NCBI GenBank assembly: GCA_966250325.1
Contig: CBINGY010000003.1
Location: 62,001-126,000, forward strand
From: Jiulongibacter sp966250325
GTDB lineage: Bacteria; Bacteroidota; Bacteroidia; Cytophagales; Spirosomataceae
Reading direction: 5' to 3'
Length of the DNA: 64,000 nt
A program made the translations under genes and the position numbers. The notes beneath the pieces were generated by a model, which searched no databases, was not told where the DNA came from, and was given only the letters and a program-made list of their open reading frames with translations. Positions 52,385 to 61,803 of the stretch are shown piece after piece. The stretch's first letter is position 1; every line of letters begins with the position of its first letter.

Positions 52385-54574
52385 TCAGACATTCAGCCAG
52401 TAAGTAAACTTTAATACCAGAGCTCGATTTCTTACCCGAAAGGTATCGGCCATGTAGTTATCTGTATAGACAAGGAACAAATCGGAAGCAGGGCTATATC
52501 GCCATTGTAACCGCGTATTCAGGTTTACATTGTTGCTTTGCTGATTGTATTGAAGAAAATTAGTCAAAAAGAGTTTATTTGTAAAAGTGACGTCTACTCT
52601 GGGGCCAAAAAGCCAGATGGTATGGGAGGTATTTTTTAGTCCTTCAGGAAGGCGATCATCCTCTTTAAAGTCTATTCGGTTATAGACCGCTCTCATCAGG
52701 ATTGCCACATAAGGCTGAAAACGGTACCCAATCTCACTATTCAGCTGATATCTTTCTGAACCCGCATAATACCCTCCCAGGCGGCTGCTTACCGAATAAG
52801 TCAGCAGACTTTGAGGTTTTGAAACAAAACTTGCTCCGGCTGCTTTCCAATAATGTTCTGTGCCTTTCAGTAGTTTCTGTCCAGTATAATTGGTCGGGTC
52901 AAAGTCGGTTTGGAGATTTACGTAATCCATAGCAGACCAAAAGTTTAACTCACTGCGTGTTTTAAATGTAATCGCATATCCCAACAAATGAAGGTATTCA
53001 AAAGTCTGAGTATTCTGCCGCCCGAAATACTGGTTCATTTCTAAATAGGGTCCATGACTAAGAACAGGTCCTTTTTTAGGGAAAGCCAGGTAAGAAACAG
53101 ATGGTAAAGCCCGATAATAATTTTGGCGTTGAACATACCCCACTTCATTGGCTTGTACACCTTCACCTACACTCTCCACCTGAAACGAATACCTCAGGTG
53201 TCTTCCCAGTTTAGTGATATTGGCAGCGAAGATGCCGTGATCTGCTTTTTGATCCGGAGAAAAAGTACTTATGAAAAAGGCCTTTCCGATCCATTTGTTG
53301 TCTTCAGAAGCCAGATTAAATTCCAACCCTGCAGTTCGATTATAGGCGGGGGTGGTACCTTTTTCTGCTGTACCTGCCAGATCACGGTTCACAAATATTC
53401 CACTTATGAAAGAACGTTTTAATACTTGCCGTTGCACACTTAATACATTGAAAAATGATCCCGGAACCTGCGTTTCAGATTCTCCGGTCTTCATACTCAT
53501 AAGGCCTACTCTCCAGTTTTTGTTAATTTTCCCGGAGAGTCTTCCTCCTGCCTGAATAGGAGCATTGAGGCCTATTCTTCTTGAAAAAAATGGCCGGATT
53601 CCGTCATATCCAAAACCCGAAAAGATATCCCCATTTTCAAGGAAAAACTGCCGGCGTTCAGGAAAAAAAAGCTCAAATCGGTCTAAGTTAGTTACCTGCA
53701 CATCTACGTCTACCTGTGAGAAATCCGGATTTACGGTAAGATCAAGGTTCAATGAGGAGGTAAGACCTACTTTTGCATCAAAACCTACGTTTTTTGTGAA
53801 GGCTGCTTCAGTTCCTTTCTCCTGATTGACGGAAGTGCCTACGTTTACATAGGGGATCAGTGAAATGTTTAGCCCGGGTTTCGGGGGAGGAGCATCCCAG
53901 ACGAGATTGCCGGTGTAGGCCAATGAAGCCGTAGGAAATTGCCGCGGAATAGGTGTCCAGGAGGATTTTTCCGTTGATTTGAGATCATTTCGGCTAAAAT
54001 TTATACCCCAACTGGGTATATCCTGCCGATATCTCAGGGTTTTAAATGGTATGGCAGCCTCCCAGATCCAAATATGGCCGCTATTAGTTACTTCAGACTG
54101 CCATTTATTATCCCAGCTCAAATCTACTTTCGATCCATTTGACATAAGTCCATCCCACTGTCCACCCCGGGCGTTTGATCCGAAAGAGAAACCGGTGGTA
54201 AGGTCATTAAAGGGATCAATGAAAATAAGATCATTGTCATTTTTGACAAACACAAAATCCCGCTTCATGGACTCCACCATTGAAGGGCCCGGAAGAGAAT
54301 CATAATTGATGAAGAGGATGTAAAGATTACGTTCATCGTAGCAAAGCTTCACCTCAGATTTGATGATGGCCTTGCTGGTATCCATGGGTAAAACCTGGAA
54401 AAAATCACTGACTGAAGTGGCATTTTGCCAGGCCGCCTCTTTCGCTTCACCGTCTATTTCGATCGAAGATGCTGCTCGTTCAATATGATAATTAAACGAA
54501 TTGTTGGGTTTTTGAGCAAGCACACTGGTGCAGCCCAAAAGCCAGATTAATAGGGCTTTCAGTGGTTGATTCAT
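52385..54574 (-). CDS. DUF5916 outer-membrane protein with CBM9-like N-terminal domain
   Basis: About 729 residues. The signal peptide (MNQPLKALLIWLLGCTSVLAQ) is followed by a CBM9-like beta domain (about 35-210; EIDGEAKEAAWQNA, YDERNLYILFINYD, WEAAIPFKTLRY), then a DUF5916 region (DFSQVDVDVQVTNLDRFELFFPERRQFFLENG) and a barrel ending in FTYWLNV. These proteins are frequent in Bacteroidota and resemble carbohydrate-binding outer-membrane proteins, but no activity is established. I use the ATG at 54574, which begins the signal peptide. Confidence 0.88.
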   Translation of the reverse strand: MNQPLKALLIWLLGCTSVLAQKPNNSFNYHIERAASSIEIDGEAKEAAWQNATSVSDFFQVLPMDTSKAIIKSEVKLCYDERNLYILFINYDSLPGPSMVESMKRDFVFVKNDNDLIFIDPFNDLTTGFSFGSNARGGQWDGLMSNGSKVDLSWDNKWQSEVTNSGHIWIWEAAIPFKTLRYRQDIPSWGINFSRNDLKSTEKSSWTPIPRQFPTASLAYTGNLVWDAPPPKPGLNISLIPYVNVGTSVNQEKGTEAAFTKNVGFDAKVGLTSSLNLDLTVNPDFSQVDVDVQVTNLDRFELFFPERRQFFLENGDIFSGFGYDGIRPFFSRRIGLNAPIQAGGRLSGKINKNWRVGLMSMKTGESETQVPGSFFNVLSVQRQVLKRSFISGIFVNRDLAGTAEKGTTPAYNRTAGLEFNLASEDNKWIGKAFFISTFSPDQKADHGIFAANITKLGRHLRYSFQVESVGEGVQANEVGYVQRQNYYRALPSVSYLAFPKKGPVLSHGPYLEMNQYFGRQNTQTFEYLHLLGYAITFKTRSELNFWSAMDYVNLQTDFDPTNYTGQKLLKGTEHYWKAAGASFVSKPQSLLTYSVSSRLGGYYAGSERYQLNSEIGYRFQPYVAILMRAVYNRIDFKEDDRLPEGLKNTSHTIWLFGPRVDVTFTNKLFLTNFLQYNQQSNNVNLNTRLQWRYSPASDLFLVYTDNYMADTFRVRNRALVLKFTYWLNV

Positions 54575-54673
54575 TCGGGGAACGCAGAATTTCACAAAGA
54601 TACCTTCTTCAAAATCCGATTCCTGCAGTCTTTGCCGGGTTTAGTCGACGATTCAGGATGATTGATCGGTTTC

Positions 54674-55030
54674 TCAGATTCCCACTACCTCAACATCAAT
54701 GAGACGGGCGTTCTGAGCCAGCTCCCGAGTGTACTTCAAATGGCCGGAAGGAGCCATCAGATACAGTTTGGAGCCTTTCATACGGGCAAGTTCATAAAAC
54801 AGCGATATGCGGCTTAGTGTAAGGCTCTCATCATCAGACTTCATCACCACTTCGAAATAGGATTTCCTATTCATTAACTTGCCTGTGAGGTTGGGTATAA
54901 ATTTTTCTTTATCAGCAGAACGTTCGTAAGCGAAGGGGCTTTCCTGCCCATCTATATCCGCTTTAAGGTCTGAAAAACCATTTTTTTTGGCCCAAACCAT
55001 AGCCTTTTCTATATATTTTGTCTTGTCCAT
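54674..55030 (-). CDS. Hypothetical protein, 118 residues
   Basis: Not recognised. A soluble protein with no signal peptide. The centre reads YFEVVMKSDDESLTLSRISLFYELARMKGSKLYLMAP. The strand ending FEVVMK, with acidic residues before it and a Leu-rich helix after it, is loosely like the core of PD-(D/E)xK nucleases, but the evidence is thin. It is on the same strand as the DUF5916 gene, 99 bases upstream of it. Start is the ATG at 55030. Confidence 0.7.
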   Translation of the reverse strand: MDKTKYIEKAMVWAKKNGFSDLKADIDGQESPFAYERSADKEKFIPNLTGKLMNRKSYFEVVMKSDDESLTLSRISLFYELARMKGSKLYLMAPSGHLKYTRELAQNARLIDVEVVGI

Positions 55031-55143
55031 AAGTCAAAGGATTGTTCGGAGAATGCGGCGAACGGCTCCGGATAACCAGTTAGAAGAGCAAATTTACGAA
55101 AGCCATCGCCCGGAAACAACCTTTCTCTCTACTATCGACCATA

Positions 55144-55175
55144 AAAAAGGGTTGTACATACGGCCAACCCTTTTT
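55144..55175 (-). terminator. Terminator of the 175-residue membrane-protein gene
   Basis: A perfect 11-base stem (aaaaagggttg/caaccctttt t) with a 10-base loop sits 10 bases beyond the stop on the reverse strand. T-runs lie on both sides. Confidence 0.85.
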
Positions 55176-55184
55176 GCAATACGT

Positions 55185-55712
55185 TTATTTCCTCAGCCAC
55201 CAGCCCAGCCATAAACCAATTAATCCCCAGCTTCCGAAAGCATCAAGCAAGTGTGACCACGACGGTAGCTCATACCAGATAGTTTGGGTGTAATTAATCG
55301 TTAAATAGCCTATTAGCCCTACCGCGAGGCTACTTAACAGGATGGTAATGAAACTGGCATTACCCATTTTAAGTAGAATCCAGGCCAATAGGGCTACTGC
55401 CAGAATGTCTACGATGAGCCCACGGGTCATGCTCATGCCCATTCCGGCTTGCATGTTTTCATGATAATAGATTTGTGCCCAGGGTTTGCCTATTGACTCT
55501 TCCATTACTTTTTGAGGGTCTTCACCTGGAGCTGTACCGGGCATATAATAAAAGCCCTCTTCCAGATTTTCCTCTAAGAATTCAAGGATTTTGACCTGAT
55601 TACGAGTGTATTGCTGGGTTTCTTTATGAAAATTCACAGCCGCCCAGGAGATAAATTGCCAGAAAAACAGGATTATGCCGCCCACAAGGGCACCTATTGT
55701 TAACTTTTTCAT
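55185..55712 (-). CDS. Hypothetical membrane protein, 175 residues
   Basis: Not recognised. A first helix (about 6-26) is followed by a periplasmic domain of about 70 residues (KETQQYTRNQVKILEFLEENLEEGFYYMPGTAPGE...), then three helices ending in GLIGLWLGWWLRK. The extracytoplasmic segment carries the family-like pattern YYMPG...P. Start is the ATG at 55712. It appears monocistronic, ended by the hairpin at 55144-55175. Confidence 0.75.
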   Translation of the reverse strand: MKKLTIGALVGGIILFFWQFISWAAVNFHKETQQYTRNQVKILEFLEENLEEGFYYMPGTAPGEDPQKVMEESIGKPWAQIYYHENMQAGMGMSMTRGLIVDILAVALLAWILLKMGNASFITILLSSLAVGLIGYLTINYTQTIWYELPSWSHLLDAFGSWGLIGLWLGWWLRK

Positions 55713-55812
55713 GTAGGTAAGGGTTTGATTTATTAGAGAAAGATTACAAAAAAATCTGGATAATCAAATGGTTTTCAGGTTTTTGAATGCTTTCTGAAAC
55801 GTATTTGACAGA

Positions 55813-57051
55813 TCAGTTCGTGCCCTCGGCCTCAGTAAAAGCTTCTTTAATAATTTCAATACTCTCTATAAGTTGCTCCCTTGTGATAATTAGCGGAGGT
55901 GCAAAACGAATCTTATTGCCATGTGTTGGCTTGGCCAAAAGGCCTTTGTCTTTCATTGCAAGACAAATTTCCCAGGCAAGTGAGTCTTCTTCCGGGCGGT
56001 TTATTTCGATGGCATTTAGCAGCCCTTTCCCCCTCACTTCCTTGATGAGTTTACATTGCGTTGCAAATTCTTTTAATTCATTTCGAAAAATATCACCCAT
56101 TTTCTCTGCATTCTCGGCCATATTCTCTCTTAGGATTACCTGCAGAGATTCCATGGCTACGGCACAAGCCAGGGGATTTCCGCCATAGGTAGAGCCATGT
56201 TCACCGGGCTTCAGGCAAAGCATTATCTCGTCGTCTGCCAGTACCGCAGAAACAGGGAGTGTGCCTCCGGATAAGGCCTTTCCCAGGATGACCATGTCTG
56301 GTCGAATACCAGCGTGATCGGTGCAGAGCATTTTTCCTGTTCTTCCCAGTCCGGTTTGAATCTCGTCGGCAATAAATAGTACGTTGGCTGCCTTACAAAG
56401 TTGCGAAATTCCCTTAAGGTAATTTTCATCGGGCAATTTTACCCCGGCTTCTCCTTGTATAGGCTCCAGAATAAGGCCTGCCACATGAGGGTCTTCTAAA
56501 AGTTTATTTTCCAAAGCGGCCAGATCATTGTACGGAATTACTTCTACTCCCGGAATGTAGGGCCCAAATCCCTGACGGCTTTGCGGATCTGTAGAAGCAG
56601 AGATAATGGCCAGTGTACGCCCGTGAAAGTTTTCGCTGGCAAATAAAATTTTTGCATTCCCTTCAGCAATACCTTTTTTTTCATAGGCCCACTTCCTGCA
56701 GAGTTTCAACGCTGTTTCCACGGCTTCAGCACCGCTATTCATCATCAAAACTTTTTGATAGCCAAATAATTGAGTGATATACTTTTCAAAAAGCCCCAGT
56801 TGAGAATTGTAAAATGCACGGGAGGTAAGTGTCAGCTTTTGAGCCTGCTCAATGAGTGTCCGAATAATATCTGGATGGCAATGGCCCTGGTTTACGGCGG
56901 AATACGCAGAAAGGAAGTCGAGATATTTCCTGCCCTCTACATCCCATACAAAGATCCCTTCTCCACGTTCTAATACCACGGGTAGCGGATGATAATTGTG
57001 TGCTCCGTACCGGTTTTCCAGTTCTATATATTCTGAGGCGTTCATTTCCAT
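55813..57051 (-). CDS. rocD: Ornithine aminotransferase
   Basis: A 412-residue class III PLP transaminase converting ornithine and 2-oxoglutarate to glutamate semialdehyde, linking arginine and proline metabolism. The PLP lysine is in VILGKALSGG (Lys258). Blocks YLDFLSAYSAVNQGHCHP, MMNSGAEAVETALKLCRKW, LFIADEIQTGLGRTGKM and HGSTYGGNPLACAVAMESL separate OAT from other class III enzymes. It is divergent from an Lrp-type regulator and shares with it an intergenic palindrome, so the regulator likely controls it. Confidence 0.94.
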   Translation of the reverse strand: MEMNASEYIELENRYGAHNYHPLPVVLERGEGIFVWDVEGRKYLDFLSAYSAVNQGHCHPDIIRTLIEQAQKLTLTSRAFYNSQLGLFEKYITQLFGYQKVLMMNSGAEAVETALKLCRKWAYEKKGIAEGNAKILFASENFHGRTLAIISASTDPQSRQGFGPYIPGVEVIPYNDLAALENKLLEDPHVAGLILEPIQGEAGVKLPDENYLKGISQLCKAANVLFIADEIQTGLGRTGKMLCTDHAGIRPDMVILGKALSGGTLPVSAVLADDEIMLCLKPGEHGSTYGGNPLACAVAMESLQVILRENMAENAEKMGDIFRNELKEFATQCKLIKEVRGKGLLNAIEINRPEEDSLAWEICLAMKDKGLLAKPTHGNKIRFAPPLIITREQLIESIEIIKEAFTEAEGTN

Positions 57052-57080
57052 GTATCAATGGTTTAGGGTAAAGATTGCAT

Positions 57081-57165
57081 TTTGACTCAGTTTATTTCAT
57101 TTAATAGTTAATATTTACTTTTTTAATTATAATTTGAGTCAAATTTATCAATATGGGTCAAATAA
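57081..57165. promoter_or_regulatory. Candidate Lrp-type operator between rocD and the regulator
   Basis: The 15-base near-perfect palindrome aatttgagtcaaatt lies at 57131-57145 (centre G). Related half-sites occur at 57081-57089 (tttgactca) and around 57155-57163 (gggtcaaat). Three sites over 85 bases between divergent genes fit cooperative binding by an octameric Lrp/AsnC protein. Confidence 0.55.
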
Positions 57166-57180
57166 TCATAAATATGACGT

Positions 57181-57639
57181 ATGGATAAGATAGATAACGG
57201 AATATTGGAGCTGCTGCAACAGGATGGACGAAGGCCGTATTCTGAGATTGCACGGTTGCTTGATATCTCAAATACGATGGTTCATCAGCGGGTAACAAGA
57301 ATGAAACAGGCAGGTTATATCAAAGGAATTGAACTGCAACTGGATGAGCGTAAAATGGGCTACGAGTGGAGTGCCTTTACCGGTCTTGTTCTTCGGGAAG
57401 ACTCAGACTCCGAATCGATCATTCAGGCATTACAGGCGATTCCTGAGGTTACGGAGTGTTATTACATCACTGGTAAATACGCATTGTATATCCGAATTGT
57501 TGCTAAAAACAGCCTTCATATGAGGCAGGTTCTGTATGATAAAATAGATCATATTCCGGGCGTTTTGAAAACCGAATCGCTCATTGACTTTGGAGCGGCA
57601 TTTAAACGTGGAGTTCCGGTAGAAAAGGTCAAAAACTAA
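57181..57639 (+). CDS. Lrp/AsnC-family transcriptional regulator
   Basis: A 152-residue protein with the Lrp layout. The N-terminal helix-turn-helix is DGRRPYSEIARLLDISNTMVHQRVTRMKQAGYIKG. The C-terminal RAM ligand domain (about 70-145) has TGLVLREDSDSESIIQALQAIPEVTECYYITGKYALYIRI. Such regulators sense amino acids. Placement next to the divergent ornithine aminotransferase gene suggests it responds to ornithine, arginine or proline; that is inference. Confidence 0.93.
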   Translation: MDKIDNGILELLQQDGRRPYSEIARLLDISNTMVHQRVTRMKQAGYIKGIELQLDERKMGYEWSAFTGLVLREDSDSESIIQALQAIPEVTECYYITGKYALYIRIVAKNSLHMRQVLYDKIDHIPGVLKTESLIDFGAAFKRGVPVEKVKN

Positions 57640-57686
57640 GAAAACACACCATATTCACTAATTTTGCCGGCCAATCAGCAAACGAA

Positions 57687-58829
57687 ATGAAAGACACCAT
57701 CTATTTTGATAACGCCGCCACTACCTCTCTTGACCCACGAGTTTTGGAAGTAATGATGCCATACCTTACAGAAGTTTATGGCAATGGTTCTTCAATTCAT
57801 ATGATGGGTCGTAAGGCAAAATCTGCAATTGAGAATGCCCGCAAAAAGGTGGCGTCACTTCTGAATACTTCTCCCTCTGAGATATTTTTCACATCTGGCG
57901 GCACAGAAGCAAATAATACCATTTTGAGAGGTGCGATGGACTCACTTGGGATCCGGCATTTTATTAGCTCACCTCTCGAGCATCATGCCGTGTTACATCC
58001 GCTGGAGCATTTCGAGAAACAGGGGAAAGCCCATATTCATTTGGTGAAACTTCTGGATAACGGCGATATTGACCTGGATGATCTGAAGGAGAAAGTCTCA
58101 GTACATAAGCCTGCCCTGGTGAGCCTTATGCACGGGAATAATGAGATCGGGAATATTCTGGACGTTCAAAGGGCGGCTCAAATTTGTAAAACGGCCGGTG
58201 CTCTATTTCATTCAGATACTGTGCAGACCGTTGGTAAACTGCCTATTGATTTACAGGCCTGGGACATAGACTTTATTAATGGATCGGGGCACAAATTTCA
58301 CGGACCAAAGGGCGTTGGATTTCTTTATATCAATTCCCGAAACCGCATGGACCCATTTTTAATGGGGGGGGCTCAGGAGCGAAATATGCGGGGTGGTACA
58401 GAAAACGTAGCCGGGATAGTTGGTCTTGCAGCGGCATTGGAACTGGCCATACGCGAACAGGATGTTCGAAGAGAGAAAATTCAAGATTTAAAGTCTTACA
58501 TGAAAAGTCAGTTGCTGGAGTACATCCCCGGGGTGACTTTCAACGGAGCTTCCGGAGATTTGAACAAAAGCCTATATCATGTACTGAACGTAAGTTTTCC
58601 TGAGCACCGAGATAATGAGATGTTGTTGTTCAGTTTAGATATTGAAGGAATTTGCGTTTCCGGAGGCTCGGCATGCAGCAGTGGTACAGATATAGGCTCG
58701 CATGTGCTTACGGCCCTGGGTGTACCCGATGAGCGTGCAAACATCCGTTTTTCTTTTTGTGAAAAGAATACACCGGCAGAAGTTGACAGGGTAGTAGAAA
58801 TATTGCGACGTATTTTAACCTCAAATTAA
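57687..58829 (+). CDS. Cysteine desulfurase (IscS/NifS family)
   Basis: A 380-residue class V PLP enzyme that takes sulfur from cysteine as an enzyme-bound persulfide for Fe-S clusters and tRNA thiolation. PLP lysine: NGSGHKFHGPKG (Lys203). Catalytic Cys: SGGSACSSGTDIGSHVL (Cys330), the short-loop group I type. Other blocks: FTSGGTEANNTIL, MHGNNEIGNI. No iscU or suf genes are adjacent, so the pathway it serves is uncertain. A TAATTTTG box at 57659-57666 lies 20 bases before the ATG, without a clear -33 partner. Confidence 0.94.
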   Translation: MKDTIYFDNAATTSLDPRVLEVMMPYLTEVYGNGSSIHMMGRKAKSAIENARKKVASLLNTSPSEIFFTSGGTEANNTILRGAMDSLGIRHFISSPLEHHAVLHPLEHFEKQGKAHIHLVKLLDNGDIDLDDLKEKVSVHKPALVSLMHGNNEIGNILDVQRAAQICKTAGALFHSDTVQTVGKLPIDLQAWDIDFINGSGHKFHGPKGVGFLYINSRNRMDPFLMGGAQERNMRGGTENVAGIVGLAAALELAIREQDVRREKIQDLKSYMKSQLLEYIPGVTFNGASGDLNKSLYHVLNVSFPEHRDNEMLLFSLDIEGICVSGGSACSSGTDIGSHVLTALGVPDERANIRFSFCEKNTPAEVDRVVEILRRILTSN

Positions 58830-58860
58830 TACATATTCGTTCTTCATTAAAGGATCCGGT

Positions 58861-61122
58861 GTGATCTTGTCAGATAAAATAATACGTATGACAGAAGCGA
58901 GAAATATCATTCAGAAGATCAGATCAATGCTTAGCCCTGAAAAAATCACGGAGGTGAAAATTCTGGAGGCAGTACCATCTAAACTTGACCGACAGAATGA
59001 AAGTATCGTAAAGTCACCCCTACTCAGCCGTGATCTTAGCTGGCTTACTTTTAACCAGCGGGTTTTGGATCAAACCCGCAAGAAGGAGCTTTCTATTTTT
59101 GAGAAGCTAAAGTTCATGGCCATAACGGCTTCTAATCTCGATGAGTTTTTTACGGTTCGGGTAGGTAGTCTTTATAATTATCTGGATTATGGGAAAGAAC
59201 GAATTGATTATAGCGGATTACGGGAAAGACCTTTTCGAGTCAGATTACTTTCAGCCATAAAGGAGTTTTATGAGGAGCGTAACCGTATCTTCCGAGAAGA
59301 ACTTACGCCTCAGTTTGAAAAGAATGGCTTTCGGATTGTCGATTATAAGGGGTTGAGCTCTGAGCAAAAAAAGAAGGCTTCAGACTATTTTGACCAGACA
59401 ATTTTTCCCATGCTCACGCCCATGCTGTATGATCAGACGCATGCATTTCCTGTGCTGTTAGCCAAAAATCTTATTCTAGGAGTGGTTACCCAGTCAAGAA
59501 AAGGACTTTTGAAGTCTGCTGACGATGACGGCCGTAAGCTTTCCTTCATACAGATTCCAAGCAATCTTCCGAAATTTTACTGTTTTGAGGAGAAAAATCA
59601 AATCCTGTTTTTGCCAATTGAGCGAATTGTGATCCATGAGGTTCAGAAGTTATACAGAAATGTCAAAATAGAATCTGTGGACCTTTTCAGAATACTTAGA
59701 AACGGAGATTTTACCCTGGAGGAAAGTGATGATATGGAAGCAGATTTTGTGGATGAGATAAAACAGAAAATCAAAGAAAGAAAAGTGGGAAGGCTGGTAA
59801 GTATGGTGATTGAAGACGAGCCTTCGGAGTGGATGATGGGGATTTTAAAGAAAAAATGGGAGATTGATGAGGACAATATTTTTGTCAATCGTGAGCTCAT
59901 GGATTTTACCCGGTTGTGGCAAATTATAGGTCATCCGGAGTTTAAAGAGGAGCAGCCCGGGCAATTGCCTGCCGTTCAGCCTTTTGGTTTTGACCGGGAA
60001 AAGCTTCGCACAATCTTCGACTCGCTCAAAGAGCAGGATGTTTTGTTACATCATCCGTACAACAATTTTGAGCCTGTACTTCAATTAATAGAACAGGCGG
60101 CCACAGATCCCAAAGTACTCTCTATCAAGCTTACGATTTACAGGCTTGCCAAGAATTCAAGAATAACGGCGGCTTTGCTAAAAGCTGCAGAAAATGGAAA
60201 GCATGTTTCAGCACTGTTTGAGATTAAGGCTCGATTTGACGAGGAAAACAACATCAGAGAAGCTGAAAAACTTCAGAAAGCCGGCTGCTTTGTTATTTAT
60301 GGAATTGGCGGGTTGAAGACCCACACCAAACTCATGTTAATTGTAAGAAAAGAAGGGGATGAAGTGGTGCAATATGCCCACATGGCCAGTGGAAATTACA
60401 ATGAAGATACCGCCAAGCTCTACACAGATATTGGTATTCTTACCACCAATACCGATTACACACACGATATCTCTGAATTTTTTAATGTTATTACAGGTCA
60501 TTCTGAGCCGCAGGTTTATAAAAGCCTTATTACTTCGCCTAGAGACATGAGGAACAAGGTGATCGGGTTAATAAGGCAGGAGGCTGCCAATGCACGTAAT
60601 GGCAAAGCTTCGGGTATATGTATAAAGATTAATTCGCTTGAAGATAAAGCTACTATTGAAGAGCTCTATGAAGCCTCCAAAGCAGGAGTAAAAATTGAGT
60701 TAATCGTACGGGGAATTTGTTGCCTCAGACCCGGCAGACCTGGCCTGAGTGAGAATGTCAGGGTCAAATCAATCGTAGGCCATTATCTGGAGCACGCCCG
60801 AATTTTTTACTTCCACAATGCCGGAAGCCCCAAAGTATTCGGTAGCAGTGCAGATATTATGGTGAGAAGTTTTGATCGACGTATTGAATCCATGTTCGAG
60901 ATCAAGGATGACTTCTTGAAAAAGCAGATGATTCTGATCTTGAAATATAACCTGAAAGACAATGTAAATTCGTATGTACTATTGCAAAATGGGGAGTATC
61001 AAAAACTTGATTTTGAGCATGATCCTTTCAATATCCACAGGGAATTTTACAGGGTAAAGGAAAGTGATCTGGATCAGGGTTGTCTGGATGAATATTTCAC
61101 AAATATGGTAACGGCTGATTAA
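58861..61122 (+). CDS. ppk1: Polyphosphate kinase 1
   Basis: A 753-residue membrane-associated enzyme that makes polyphosphate from ATP. Blocks: SRDLSWLTFNQRVL (N-terminal domain), ASNLDEFFTVRVGSL, HHPYNNFEPVLQLI, KLTIYRLAKNSRI, LKTHTKLMLIVR with the phosphorylated His, and IYFHN-type FYFHNAGSPKVFGSSADIMVRSFDRR with the second His. GTG at 58861 follows AAAGGA at good spacing; an ATG at 58888 is the alternative. It converges on a small outer-membrane-protein gene, and the two stop codons share four bases (TTAA). Confidence 0.96.
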   Translation: MILSDKIIRMTEARNIIQKIRSMLSPEKITEVKILEAVPSKLDRQNESIVKSPLLSRDLSWLTFNQRVLDQTRKKELSIFEKLKFMAITASNLDEFFTVRVGSLYNYLDYGKERIDYSGLRERPFRVRLLSAIKEFYEERNRIFREELTPQFEKNGFRIVDYKGLSSEQKKKASDYFDQTIFPMLTPMLYDQTHAFPVLLAKNLILGVVTQSRKGLLKSADDDGRKLSFIQIPSNLPKFYCFEEKNQILFLPIERIVIHEVQKLYRNVKIESVDLFRILRNGDFTLEESDDMEADFVDEIKQKIKERKVGRLVSMVIEDEPSEWMMGILKKKWEIDEDNIFVNRELMDFTRLWQIIGHPEFKEEQPGQLPAVQPFGFDREKLRTIFDSLKEQDVLLHHPYNNFEPVLQLIEQAATDPKVLSIKLTIYRLAKNSRITAALLKAAENGKHVSALFEIKARFDEENNIREAEKLQKAGCFVIYGIGGLKTHTKLMLIVRKEGDEVVQYAHMASGNYNEDTAKLYTDIGILTTNTDYTHDISEFFNVITGHSEPQVYKSLITSPRDMRNKVIGLIRQEAANARNGKASGICIKINSLEDKATIEELYEASKAGVKIELIVRGICCLRPGRPGLSENVRVKSIVGHYLEHARIFYFHNAGSPKVFGSSADIMVRSFDRRIESMFEIKDDFLKKQMILILKYNLKDNVNSYVLLQNGEYQKLDFEHDPFNIHREFYRVKESDLDQGCLDEYFTNMVTAD

Positions 61123-61709
61123 ATGGAGAAGCCAAGGGCAAAGCCTCCAAAAAAATTCTGCCCGCCGCCATCGGTCACCTCATAGAAGACCAGGCCCTCA
61201 CGACGAACCCTTGGATTAATAGTTATTCGGGCATAAATAACCTTAGGTTTTGGCGGAATGTCAATAATGAGCTGCTCCCGCAAACCAAGTACCAGATTGA
61301 AGTAAGTACGTTGCTCCTGACCCGGATAAACAATGTAAGCGGCACCAACGCCCGATTCGATAAAAGTCTCAAACTTAAAACGCGGCGGAAAGGTATTCAG
61401 ACTGCGGATATAATCCTGAACCAGTTTGGGCAATTTAAAATTATACGAACCCTGTACCGGAATAGAGAAACCTGCTCCACTTCCCTTTTTTGCCGGCAGG
61501 AAACCTACACCCACCCGCGTAGTGTAAAAACTTTGCTGAAGCCTTACGGGAGCATGTTCGTAATTTACAGACATAATCGGGCTCACTCCAAAGCCTTCAA
61601 GTAGTATAGCCGATTTATAACGTGTGCGATACATGATTTGCCCTTCGGCAGAAATAGCCAACAGGAATAATCCAAGAATCAAAGGATATATTCTTTTTGA
61701 AAGGATCAA
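61119..61709 (-). CDS. Small outer-membrane beta-barrel-like protein
   Basis: A 196-residue protein with a signal peptide (ILSKRIYPLILGLFLLAISAEGQ). The rest has short alternating strands with aromatics (VGVGFLPAKK, AAYIVYPGQEQRTYFNLVLGLR) and a C-terminus ending GFALGFSI, typical of small Bacteroidota outer-membrane barrels. No specific family is recognised. It converges on ppk1 with overlapping stop codons. Confidence 0.7.
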   Translation of the reverse strand: MILSKRIYPLILGLFLLAISAEGQIMYRTRYKSAILLEGFGVSPIMSVNYEHAPVRLQQSFYTTRVGVGFLPAKKGSGAGFSIPVQGSYNFKLPKLVQDYIRSLNTFPPRFKFETFIESGVGAAYIVYPGQEQRTYFNLVLGLREQLIIDIPPKPKVIYARITINPRVRREGLVFYEVTDGGGQNFFGGFALGFSI

Positions 61710-61803
61710 GTCAGGAAAGCTTAGTTTTTTAAAGCACGTTTTCGGGTCGAAAATAACTGAATTTCATTTACTTTGGGTCAAATATTGAACCAAAAACTAT
61801 TTA

